From CAZAGT01 sp964484515 (GTDB lineage: Bacteria > Desulfobacterota > DSM-4660 > Desulfatiglandales > HGW-15): 6,652 nt of DNA. Position numbers and translations under genes: made by a program. Under the pieces are notes generated by a model. It was given only the letters and a program-made list of their open reading frames with translations. It was not told where the DNA came from and searched no databases. Shown here piece after piece: positions 1 to 5,724 of the stretch; position 1 is the stretch's first letter; the number at the start of each line of letters is the position of its first letter. The DNA lies in NCBI GenBank assembly GCA_964484515.1, contig CAZAGT010000297.1, forward strand, positions 1 through 6,652, read 5' to 3'.

Positions 1-109
1 CCACCGCAGAGGCTGGAAACGGTTTTTTCACCCACAAATTCTTGTGAGGAGCCCATAATAATAAGGTATGGTTACCCTTTGGGCCTGTCTCTAAAGTATC
101 CGATACAAG

Positions 110-140
110 GCCTCCAAGGGGGCGTTCTCCCCTTGGAGGC
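110..140 (-). terminator. Hairpin directly after the methyltransferase gene
   Basis: The arms at 110-121 and 129-140 (GCCTCCAAGGGG and its exact complement) form a perfect 12-bp stem around a 7-base loop. It begins two bases beyond the stop codon of the minus-strand methyltransferase, the usual place for an intrinsic terminator. There is no proper T-run on either side: in the minus direction the stem is followed by CTTGTATCGG. It may therefore be a weak or factor-assisted terminator, or mainly a 3'-end stabiliser. In the plus direction the flank TCTTACTT is slightly T-rich, so bidirectional action is possible. Confidence 0.6.
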
Positions 141-142
141 TC

Positions 143-826
143 TTACTTGGTCTTGGTTGCCAGGTACATATGAACGCTCCCGAACCCACCGATCTCGCGG
201 TCGAGGAACTCAAAATCAAACTTCTTGAAAAGTGAGTGCATATCCCGAATGAGGTCCCCGAGCAGGATCCAGAAACCTACCAATTTCACGCCGAGCCAAT
301 TGCCGTCACTCGGATAATTTATATCGATCAGGATGAGCCGGCCACCCACCTTCAAGACGCGGTGCAATTCCGACATGGCCCGTTCGCCGTCCGGATACCC
401 GCTGAAAGCCATGGTGTTGACCACGGTGTCGAAAGTCTCATCTTTGTAAGGCAGCCACTCCACATCCGCTTGCTTGATTGCAGCCGGGACGCGCTTTCTT
501 CTGAGATTTCTTACTGTTCTCCAGGCCAACTCCCGGTTGTAGTCTATACCGTAGGTCTCATAACGGGATGCATAGCACCCTAGAAGGTATCCCGTGCCGA
601 ACGAGACCTCCAAGACCCTCCTCCCGCGAATATGTGGAATGGCCTTCGATATCCAACTCCGCCAGACTGGGAATACTCTCACGGCGGCTTCGTAAAGGCC
701 GGCGACACGGCTATAGACATCGTCGAACTGCCGCGTATATCGTTTCTTGTCCAACGGCTCAGGCGTGTACACGTTGTCGCCCCAGATACGCCCCTTTGAC
801 CCGCTCGTTGCAACAACAGGGTTCAA
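143..826 (-). CDS. Class I SAM-dependent methyltransferase (Methyltransf_11 type)
   Basis: This 227-residue cytosolic protein should transfer a methyl group from S-adenosylmethionine to an unknown small-molecule acceptor. The Rossmann-like SAM fold is recognisable. Motif I is VLEVSFGTG at residues 71-79 (usual form VLEVGCGTG). An acidic ribose-binding strand end, GID, lies at 93-95, D121 follows, then FDTVVNTMAFS (132-142) and the post-motif strand LKVGGRLILID (158-168). A hydrophobic stretch around 178-190 could give loose membrane association but is not a clear transmembrane helix. The only long-frame start is TTG at 824-826, because an in-frame TGA lies immediately upstream. No good Shine-Dalgarno precedes it, so a GTG at residue 19 is an alternative start. 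It is divergent from msrAB and ends in a hairpin. Family assignment is firm; the substrate is unknown. Confidence 0.85.
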   Translation of the reverse strand: MNPVVATSGSKGRIWGDNVYTPEPLDKKRYTRQFDDVYSRVAGLYEAAVRVFPVWRSWISKAIPHIRGRRVLEVSFGTGYLLGCYASRYETYGIDYNRELAWRTVRNLRRKRVPAAIKQADVEWLPYKDETFDTVVNTMAFSGYPDGERAMSELHRVLKVGGRLILIDINYPSDGNWLGVKLVGFWILLGDLIRDMHSLFKKFDFEFLDREIGGFGSVHMYLATKTK

Positions 827-982
827 TCAGGAAGAGGTCTGGACAGATCGACGCAGCTACGTCTTTGGCTCCGGGTTGACTTACAAACGAATGGCTCTAA
901 GACTATCGCAAAAGTCTGGAGAGATTGCCGTGTTAGGCAGGGATAAGCAAATGATTAGGGCCGTTTTCGGGACGAAAACATA

Positions 983-1003
983 GACGGAAGTGTACTTCCT
1001 GTC
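983..1003. promoter_or_regulatory. Palindrome, possible operator
   Basis: GGAAGT-GT-ACTTCC at 986-999 is a perfect inverted repeat. It extends outward as GAC/GTC after a single unpaired T at 1000, giving nine paired positions. With only two central bases it suits a DNA site for a dimeric regulator better than an RNA hairpin. It lies between two divergent genes, about 160 bases above the methyltransferase start and about 180 above the msrAB start. No cognate regulator is encoded in the window, so the role is inferred from position and symmetry only. Confidence 0.35.
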
Positions 1004-1020
1004 AAGTTCGATCAAGGCTG

Positions 1021-1078
1021 TCGGGTAATGAGGGCTTCCCGATATCGACCCTTTCGGGCAACGGTTTTTTGATTTTTT
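1021..1078 (+). promoter_or_regulatory. Alternative hairpins followed by T-rich tract upstream of msrAB
   Basis: The segment CCCGA at 1038-1042 can pair either with TCGGG at 1021-1025 or with TCGGG at 1054-1058, but not both. The second pairing is followed after six bases by T6-GA-T6 (1065-1078). In the plus direction this resembles a minimal terminator/antiterminator switch in a leader of msrAB, or the 3' end of a short transcript. Both stems are only 5 bp and the T-tract is not adjacent to the stem, so the structure is weak and the reading is speculative. Confidence 0.25.
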
Positions 1079-1178
1079 GAAAAAAGTGGTTAGAGAACAA
1101 CGTAGTCAGCCGTGTTTCTCTGCTTGCTATAGGAGATCGGCTGAGTGCCGGTGGAGACATTGTCGATGAACCATTTCG

Positions 1179-2330
1179 ATGCTGCAAATACAGGTCAGGG
1201 AAATGGGAATCTCACTAAAACTATTGATATTTTTTTTCTTTTGGGGATGTCAGAATCACCAAAATTACGAAACCAAAGCGAGCAATGATATGAATGATCA
1301 AAACAGGAATCTGGAGATAGCAACTTTCGCCGGCGGCTGCTTTTGGTGTACGGAGTCTGATTTCGAAAAGGTCGGCGGCGTTCGTGAGGCCGTATCCGGG
1401 TACACCGGTGGCCACGTAGAGAATCCGTCCTACGAGCAGGTTTCTTCCGGAGCGACCGGACACGTCGAGGCCATTCAGGTCACATATGATCCGACCTTGG
1501 TGAGCTACAAAGAATTGCTGGACGTATTCTGGAGGCACGTGGACCCTACCGATTCTGCCGGCCAATTCGCCGATCGCGGTCCGCAGTACCGCCCGGTCAT
1601 CTTTTACCACAATGAGGAACAAAGGCGAGTGGCGGAGGAATCAAAAGCTGAATTGGCCAGATCAGGACGCTTCGATAAGCAGATCACGACTGAGATCGTG
1701 CCGGCCTCTACGTTTTATCCTGCTGAGGACTATCATCAGGACTACTACAAGAAGAAACCGCTGCGTTACAAGTTCTACCGCCATGGATCGGGTCGCGATC
1801 AGTTTCTAAAGAAGGTCTGGGGGGAAGCGACGAAAACAACAGCTCCCCGCGCGGTCGGCGAAAAGTACTCGAAACCATCCGATGAGGTGATACGCCAGAG
1901 ATTGAGGCCCCTGCAGTATCGGGTTACCCAGAAGGAAGGGACTGAGCCGGCCTTTAACAATGAATACTGGGATAACACCCGAAGGGGGATCTATGTCGAT
2001 GTCGTGTCCGGGGAACCGCTGTTTAGTTCTAAAGACAAATATAAATCAGGGACAGGGTGGCCGAGCTTTACAAAGCCCCTTGAGGCGGAGAACATCGTTG
2101 AAAGGGAGGATCGCAGCCTCCTCATGGTTCGAACGGAGGTTCGCAGCAAACAGGGCGATTCCCACCTGGGTCATGTCTTTCCGGATGGCCCCGCGCCTTC
2201 GGGGCTCAGGTTTTGTATCATCTCGGCTGCCTTGCGGTTTATCCCAAGAGAGGACCTAGAGCGGGAAGGTTACGGCATGTACGAAAGGCTCTTTGAACCT
2301 GAGGAAAAGGTTCAGGCTCAAGGGCATTGA
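1179..2330 (+). CDS. msrAB: Fused methionine sulfoxide reductase MsrA-MsrB, probable lipoprotein
   Basis: It reduces both diastereomers of methionine sulfoxide: MsrA the S form, MsrB the R form. The MsrA domain spans about residues 45-205, with catalytic GCFWC (C54, C57), GATGHVEAIQVTYDP (E97) and the YHQDY segment near 185-189. The MsrB domain spans about 235-357, with YWDN, SGTGWPSF, GDSHLGHVFPDG (H329, H332, D336) and catalytic C346 in GLRFCIIS. The N-terminus has a hydrophobic run followed by FWGC (C24), an imperfect lipobox, then a polar linker. This suggests a membrane-anchored envelope enzyme. The given start is the longest frame, but ATG at 1203 (residue 9) has AGG-rich sequence just upstream and gives a tidier signal peptide, so it is probably the true start. 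Only four cysteines exist; the usual MsrB resolving position is T292. It stands alone and converges on the sulfotransferase gene 26 bases away. Confidence 0.95.
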   Translation: MLQIQVREMGISLKLLIFFFFWGCQNHQNYETKASNDMNDQNRNLEIATFAGGCFWCTESDFEKVGGVREAVSGYTGGHVENPSYEQVSSGATGHVEAIQVTYDPTLVSYKELLDVFWRHVDPTDSAGQFADRGPQYRPVIFYHNEEQRRVAEESKAELARSGRFDKQITTEIVPASTFYPAEDYHQDYYKKKPLRYKFYRHGSGRDQFLKKVWGEATKTTAPRAVGEKYSKPSDEVIRQRLRPLQYRVTQKEGTEPAFNNEYWDNTRRGIYVDVVSGEPLFSSKDKYKSGTGWPSFTKPLEAENIVEREDRSLLMVRTEVRSKQGDSHLGHVFPDGPAPSGLRFCIISAALRFIPREDLEREGYGMYERLFEPEEKVQAQGH

Positions 2331-2356
2331 TGGGCGCTACCTTGCGGTTGTTTTCC

Positions 2357-3367
2357 CTAGAGATGATACACACTCAAGTTGAAGGCTTGAATGATCTCCT
2401 TGATGTCTTCCACCTGGACCGGCGTGAGCTCGGATTGCCACTTATCGATTTCAGCCCGCGCGATCCTTTGAGTGACAAACCCCTCTCCGGGCCTGTTCGA
2501 CGCCCGGATGACATCACTCACCTCCCGCCTCCACTCTAAATCTAACTGCTGAAAGAGACGGCGAAACGCCGTGATCGGGTCGCGGCAGAGGTCTTCGTGC
2601 CGAACCGCCACCCAGCGCGGGTGTTCGTTGATCTGCTCCTCAATGACCCTATAGATACCACCGATTTGAACGGCCATGTCCCGCACCGCGTTCTCATGAG
2701 ACCGAATGACGTCTTGATACTCGGCCAAGTGGTCGTGAGCAAGAGATCCTTGGTGGAAGATATTTCGAAGGGAGTCCCTAATACCCAAACGAAGGTAGCT
2801 CGCGATGACATTCAGGGGGTTGCGGAAAATCACCACGATCTGCGGGTTAAAATATCTTTCGATCCATGGCAAAGAAAGAATGGTATGTACCGATTTGACG
2901 ACCAGTGGGTCCCTGTCAGGTTCGCTAAGCAGCGGTCGGCCTTTCGAGTCCAACAACGTTACCCGCTTGTATGGTTCGTCCCCTATACCGTGAGACGAAT
3001 CACAATCATCCTCCAAGCGATAAGACTCCGTTTGAAGCCCGCACTTCCTGGCGACCTGGTATTCCAGGATCTCTGGAGAAGGCAAAGCATCCGCAGGGCG
3101 GATCGGGTCGTGCGCTAAGCTAACACACGCGCCTGAAAAAATCAGTTGCCAGAGGGTTTCATAGCCCCCATGAATCGCGGATTCAGGCAAGTACGGGTAA
3201 CGATGAAGATCTTTTTTGAGTGCATAGGCCAGCGGATGCAGCTTCTCGTTGTCCGGCTCATGGATATAACGCCGACCGTTCGCTGAGGCCAAGACCTTGC
3301 CCGCCCAGGTCGTGCCCGTTCTTGGGATCCCGGCAAGCAGGATTGGTCGCGGATTGTTAAGATCCAT
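2357..3367 (-). CDS. PAPS-dependent sulfotransferase family protein
   Basis: This 336-residue protein should move a sulfuryl group from 3'-phosphoadenylyl sulfate (PAPS) to a hydroxyl or amine of an unknown acceptor. The 5'-phosphosulfate loop is GIPRTGTTWA at residues 13-22, a P-loop-like motif at the expected extreme N-terminus. The 3'-phosphate-binding segment is VVIFRNPLNVIASYL at 178-192, with R182 and S190 in the canonical positions. VRHEDLCRDP (255-264) matches the conserved R-x-E-D-L block after it. There is no signal peptide or membrane segment, so it is probably cytosolic. The ATG overlaps the end of the upstream O-methyltransferase gene by 11 bases. A TGA lies just upstream in frame, so this start is forced, and AAGG abuts the ATG too closely to be a good ribosome site. 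Translational coupling is therefore likely. The family is secure; the substrate is not. Confidence 0.9.
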   Translation of the reverse strand: MDLNNPRPILLAGIPRTGTTWAGKVLASANGRRYIHEPDNEKLHPLAYALKKDLHRYPYLPESAIHGGYETLWQLIFSGACVSLAHDPIRPADALPSPEILEYQVARKCGLQTESYRLEDDCDSSHGIGDEPYKRVTLLDSKGRPLLSEPDRDPLVVKSVHTILSLPWIERYFNPQIVVIFRNPLNVIASYLRLGIRDSLRNIFHQGSLAHDHLAEYQDVIRSHENAVRDMAVQIGGIYRVIEEQINEHPRWVAVRHEDLCRDPITAFRRLFQQLDLEWRREVSDVIRASNRPGEGFVTQRIARAEIDKWQSELTPVQVEDIKEIIQAFNLSVYHL

Positions 3368-4367
3368 CCTTGGGCATCATCCCCACAATGACGCCCGAGT
3401 CATTGGGCGTTCGAACTGGAATGCGTTTGATGTCTACCGCCCCGACGTCCGCCAGCATGTTTACGATCTGCGTTTCCGAATAGGTGCGCCCGTCCGGCGT
3501 GCCCAATAGCATATTCAGGGCAAAAAGCGCCGGGAAAGGGGGACCGTCCAGCGTGTCGTTCAGGATGAAGTCATGAACGATGATCATTCCATCCGATTCA
3601 AGGACGGAGACGGCCTTTCTTAGGATCACCCGGCAGTCCTCCGGGCCTTCCGCATGCAGGATGTGGGAAAGCCAGACAACGTCGTAACTCCCCACAACCT
3701 CATCTTCCAGGTAATTTCCCGCCTCAAAACCGATCCTGTCTGTCAGCTCAAACTGCTCCATGGTTTTTTGGGCGAACGGGCGGGTGGTCGGAAGATCGTA
3801 GACGGTCGCCTTCAATCGGGGATTGTTCAGACAGAAATGGATGGCATAGGTCCCAGGGCCTCCACCCAGATCCAGCAATCGCCTTCGACCGGACAGGTCG
3901 ACCCTTTTAACAAGGTGGGGGGCTATCATCATGGCCATGTTGAACATGCCCATCAGAAAACTTTCGCGCCGCGCTCCATCGCCCCGGGACGCGCTTTTGC
4001 GAACAGGGACCCCGCTTCGCACGGATTGATCCAATTGAGACCATGATGCCACGAGGTAGTGATGGTGCATGATAATATGGCCGATATACCGCGGCGATTC
4101 CTTTGAGAGGTAGTCGGCACTGATCTCGGTGTTCGCGTACTTATCTCCTTTCCTTTCCAGGAGGCTCATGGCCGTGAGGGCATTCAGAAGGAGCTCAAGG
4201 CCTCGACGGTCCCCCTCTATCTCTCGTGCGACCTCCTCGCTCGTCCGGGCATCGTCACCCAGCACCGTAAATATTCCGAGCTTGACTCCGGCATGGAGTG
4301 TGCACGATTTCCAGTAGGCACCGGAGATCTCGAGGAGTTGTCCAGGGTTTGGTTTCCGGGAGGTCAT
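3357..4367 (-). CDS. O-methyltransferase (PF00891-type with N-terminal dimerisation domain)
   Basis: This 336-residue SAM-dependent methyltransferase has the architecture of the acetylserotonin/hydroxyindole O-methyltransferase and caffeate-type family. A helical winged-helix-like dimerisation domain covers roughly residues 10-90 (GAYWKSCTLHAGVKLGIF, then TSEEVAREI). The catalytic domain follows with motif I LLDLGGGPG (164-172), VYDLP (189-193) as the ribose-binding acidic strand, YDVVWLSHILHAE (228-240) and MIIVHDFIL (261-269). The family's general-base histidine normally sits near the HDF/HDW block, which is present. Start: ATG with AAGGA at 4372-4376, four bases away. It lies 47 bases after the ketopantoate-reductase-like gene and overlaps the sulfotransferase by 11 bases, so all three probably share one transcript. 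The acceptor is probably a small hydroxylated molecule, not identifiable from sequence. Confidence 0.9.
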   Translation of the reverse strand: MTSRKPNPGQLLEISGAYWKSCTLHAGVKLGIFTVLGDDARTSEEVAREIEGDRRGLELLLNALTAMSLLERKGDKYANTEISADYLSKESPRYIGHIIMHHHYLVASWSQLDQSVRSGVPVRKSASRGDGARRESFLMGMFNMAMMIAPHLVKRVDLSGRRRLLDLGGGPGTYAIHFCLNNPRLKATVYDLPTTRPFAQKTMEQFELTDRIGFEAGNYLEDEVVGSYDVVWLSHILHAEGPEDCRVILRKAVSVLESDGMIIVHDFILNDTLDGPPFPALFALNMLLGTPDGRTYSETQIVNMLADVGAVDIKRIPVRTPNDSGVIVGMMPKDGS

Positions 4368-4414
4368 GATGTCCTTCGCTTTCGTGTGAACGCTGGTGCC
4401 GGCTTGAAAGGTTG

Positions 4415-5353
4415 CTAGTTATCCTGCTCGCGGGCCTTGAGTTCGCCGGGTAGTAGAGAGGCGTAAACCATATCCGCTGCCGGTGTGGGTATATCCAGCT
4501 CCCGACCCTTGCGACCGACGATACCGACCATAGATTCGAGCTCCGAACAGCGGCCCCCCTCTACATCACGCTGCATCGAAGGTTTGATGTCCGGACCGGC
4601 ATTGTCTATCAGGTTCAATACCCCATCGATGACATCGGGATCGAGTTCGACGCCGCTCGCATGGCTCACCGCCTTGACTTCTTCCATGAGACGAATAAGC
4701 AGGGCCCGGGTTTCGGCAACGGAACGATAGTCACCCATGGGCAGCCGGGTCAGGGAGCCGACCCCGCTGATCGCGGAGATGAAGACGAACTTTGTCCACA
4801 GGACCTTCATGATGTTGTCCGAGATTTCTACGGTAGCGCCCGTACCTTGCAATGCCTCCGCAAGCCCCCCCACACGGGATGAGATGCGGCCATCGAGCTC
4901 ACCCAAGACAATGCGGCGGAATTGCGAAACCTGCCGGATGATACCCGGTGCCTCGATGGCCGAGGACAGCCATGTCGCGGCCCCGACCATGTGGTCCATA
5001 CCGACGACCGCTCCGATGCGCTCAGCCGCGTCGACGCCGTTCTGAATACTCATGACGGACGTACCCGGCCCCACCATCGGTCCCATGGCCTCAGCCGCCG
5101 TGTCCGTGGCGAGCGTCTTGACACAGACGATAATCAGCTCGGCCGGTCCGACCTGGGCTGGATCATCGGTTGCGTTGACCGAAGGCAGGGTGAAATCACC
5201 GTGAACACTCCTCACCACGAGCCCTTTTTTGCGAAGTGCCTCCAGGTGTAAGCCCCGGGCGATGAAGACAACCTCGTGGCCAGCCTGAGCCAGCATGCCG
5301 CCGTAATAGCCCCCAACACCTCCACTACCCATTATCGCGATCTTCATCATCAT
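4415..5353 (-). CDS. Ketopantoate reductase (ApbA/PanE) family NADP-dependent reductase
   Basis: This 312-residue protein of the 2-dehydropantoate 2-reductase fold should reduce a 2-keto acid to a 2-hydroxy acid with NADPH. The Rossmann loop is GSGGVGG at residues 9-15, followed by IIVCVKT (K79) and SIQNG (N105). The C-terminal helical domain carries the catalytic lysine K188 (WTKFVF) and the conserved SMQRDVEGG block (S259, D263, E265). Compared with E. coli PanE, the asparagines after the catalytic lysine (N180, N184 there, from memory) align with I192 and S196. This marks a paralogous clade, so pantothenate synthesis is not assured and no panE symbol is given. Three consecutive ATGs follow AGGAG (5357-5361). 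Spacing favours the second (5350) or third (5347) over the first. Followed after 47 bases by the O-methyltransferase gene. Confidence 0.88.
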   Translation of the reverse strand: MMMKIAIMGSGGVGGYYGGMLAQAGHEVVFIARGLHLEALRKKGLVVRSVHGDFTLPSVNATDDPAQVGPAELIIVCVKTLATDTAAEAMGPMVGPGTSVMSIQNGVDAAERIGAVVGMDHMVGAATWLSSAIEAPGIIRQVSQFRRIVLGELDGRISSRVGGLAEALQGTGATVEISDNIMKVLWTKFVFISAISGVGSLTRLPMGDYRSVAETRALLIRLMEEVKAVSHASGVELDPDVIDGVLNLIDNAGPDIKPSMQRDVEGGRCSELESMVGIVGRKGRELDIPTPAADMVYASLLPGELKAREQDN

Positions 5354-5374
5354 CTTCTCCTATCCATTCACTGT

Positions 5375-5403
5375 AAAATACCCATCCGTCACGTTCCTTG
5401 AAA
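5375..5403 (-). promoter_or_regulatory. Weak sigma-70-like promoter candidate for the reductase operon
   Basis: Reading the minus strand, TTTCAA (5398-5403) and TATTTT (5375-5380) are separated by 17 bases. They match the -35 consensus at three positions and the -10 at four. Transcription would begin near 5367, leaving a short leader before AGGAG. It would serve the reductase, O-methyltransferase and sulfotransferase genes. It is a weak match, and transcription could equally continue from the enolase-family gene. Confidence 0.25.
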
Positions 5404-5411
5404 GGGTTACT

Positions 5412-5530
5412 CGTATGAAACTTCATGAAATGAGGTCATTGATGGTTGGTTTAACGTCCGGCCATGGGGGTCCGTGCATCGAAGAACCTGAAAATGTCAA
5501 ATTCACGTACCATTTTCATGAAGTTTTACG
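5412..5530. repeat. Imperfect long inverted repeat with TTCATGAA palindromes
   Basis: The left arm (5412-5432) and right arm (5511-5530) are complementary over about 18 positions, with one 2-base and one 1-base bulge. The shared core is AAACTTCATGAAA. Each arm contains the self-complementary octamer TTCATGAA (5422-5429 and 5515-5522), and a third copy lies at 5617-5624. The arms are separated by about 78 bases with no gene of their own. This could be a miniature inverted-repeat element, a long-range hairpin in the operon mRNA, or a set of operators. No target-site duplication was seen at the ends. Confidence 0.6.
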
Positions 5531-5711
5531 GTCGATCAAACGGGTCACCTTCGCGGCAACCGGCAGCGCTGGCTCTCGGTTCATGTATCAGAGCGGGGTC
5601 CAAAAACCAATCCCCATTCATGAAAAACGAATCCTGGATTGCCCCCTGCGGAAGCGCGGGCTTCTTCACCCCCCCCTCACGGTTTACAGAACGGCATCGG
5701 GGGCATTCCAT
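5526..5711 (-). CDS. Small ORF with zinc-ribbon-like N-terminus, probable gene remnant
   Basis: This is a 61-residue reading frame of unknown function. It opens MECPRCRSVNREG, which resembles the first CxxC knuckle of the zinc-ribbon found at the N-terminus of many bacterial proteins, where a second CxxC normally follows within about 15 residues. Here the second pair is missing; the only other cysteine is near residue 52. The sequence after GG looks low in order and compositionally unlike a folded domain. A run of eight C on the plus strand (5669-5676, G on the coding strand) sits where the similarity fades, so a frameshift there is plausible. The start is well supported by AGGAGGT six bases upstream. 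Its frame continues for 24 codons after the stop, to 5451. It is either a small regulatory protein or the beginning of a decayed gene. Confidence 0.4.
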   Translation of the reverse strand: MECPRCRSVNREGGVKKPALPQGAIQDSFFMNGDWFLDPALIHEPRASAAGCREGDPFDRP

Positions 5712-5717
5712 ATCAGG

Positions 5718-5724
5718 ACCTCCT
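5718..5724 (-). promoter_or_regulatory. Strong ribosome binding site overlapping the enolase-family stop codon
   Basis: On the minus strand AGGAGGT lies six bases before the ATG at 5709-5711 and overlaps the TAG of the preceding gene (TAGGAGGTCCTGATATG). It is the best Shine-Dalgarno in the window. Its placement indicates that something directly downstream was, or is, translated with the enolase-family gene. Confidence 0.7.

Larger units (their letters stand above)
827..1178. other. Divergent intergenic region between methyltransferase and msrAB
   Basis: These 352 bases hold no convincing gene. Promoters for both flanking genes should lie here, but none is clean. A plus-strand TTGACT at 876-881 is a good -35 match with only a weak TAAGAC 16 bases later. 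TTGAAA at 1077-1082, inside a T6-G-A6 tract (1073-1085), is another -35-like hexamer without a matching -10. A small inverted repeat AGACT/AGTCT spans 900-918. The stronger structures at 983-1003 and 1021-1078 are listed separately. Confidence 0.6.
5354..5722. other. Gap between the enolase-family and reductase genes
   Basis: These 369 bases separate two otherwise co-oriented enzyme genes. They contain the small ORF at 5526-5711, the inverted repeat at 5412-5530, three TTCATGAA octamers and the weak promoter before the reductase. A perfect TTGACA on the minus strand (5495-5500) has no acceptable -10 at normal distance. No terminator with a T-run was found after the enolase-family gene. Confidence 0.6.

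Noticed and set aside
747..983. Plus-strand 78-residue ORF reaching into the intergenic region
   Set aside because: Its first part is antisense to the methyltransferase, and the remainder has no domain and no good ribosome site.
1221..1622. Minus-strand 133-residue ORF
   Set aside because: It is antisense to the conserved MsrA domain and shows no recognisable motifs.
2294..2314. 7-bp inverted repeat TGAACCT/AGGTTCA near the end of msrAB
   Set aside because: It is inside the coding sequence with no T-run in either direction, so it is not supported as a terminator for either convergent gene.
2597..3118. Plus-strand 173-residue ORF
   Set aside because: It lies entirely antisense to the sulfotransferase, which has clear PAPS-binding motifs; no domain is recognisable in the antisense product.
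5495..5500. Perfect TTGACA on the minus strand
   Set aside because: No -10-like hexamer lies 15-19 bases downstream (the sequence there is GC-rich), so a promoter cannot be supported.
5505..5513. Sigma-54-like TGGTACG on the minus strand
   Set aside because: The required GC element at the -12 position is absent at the correct spacing.
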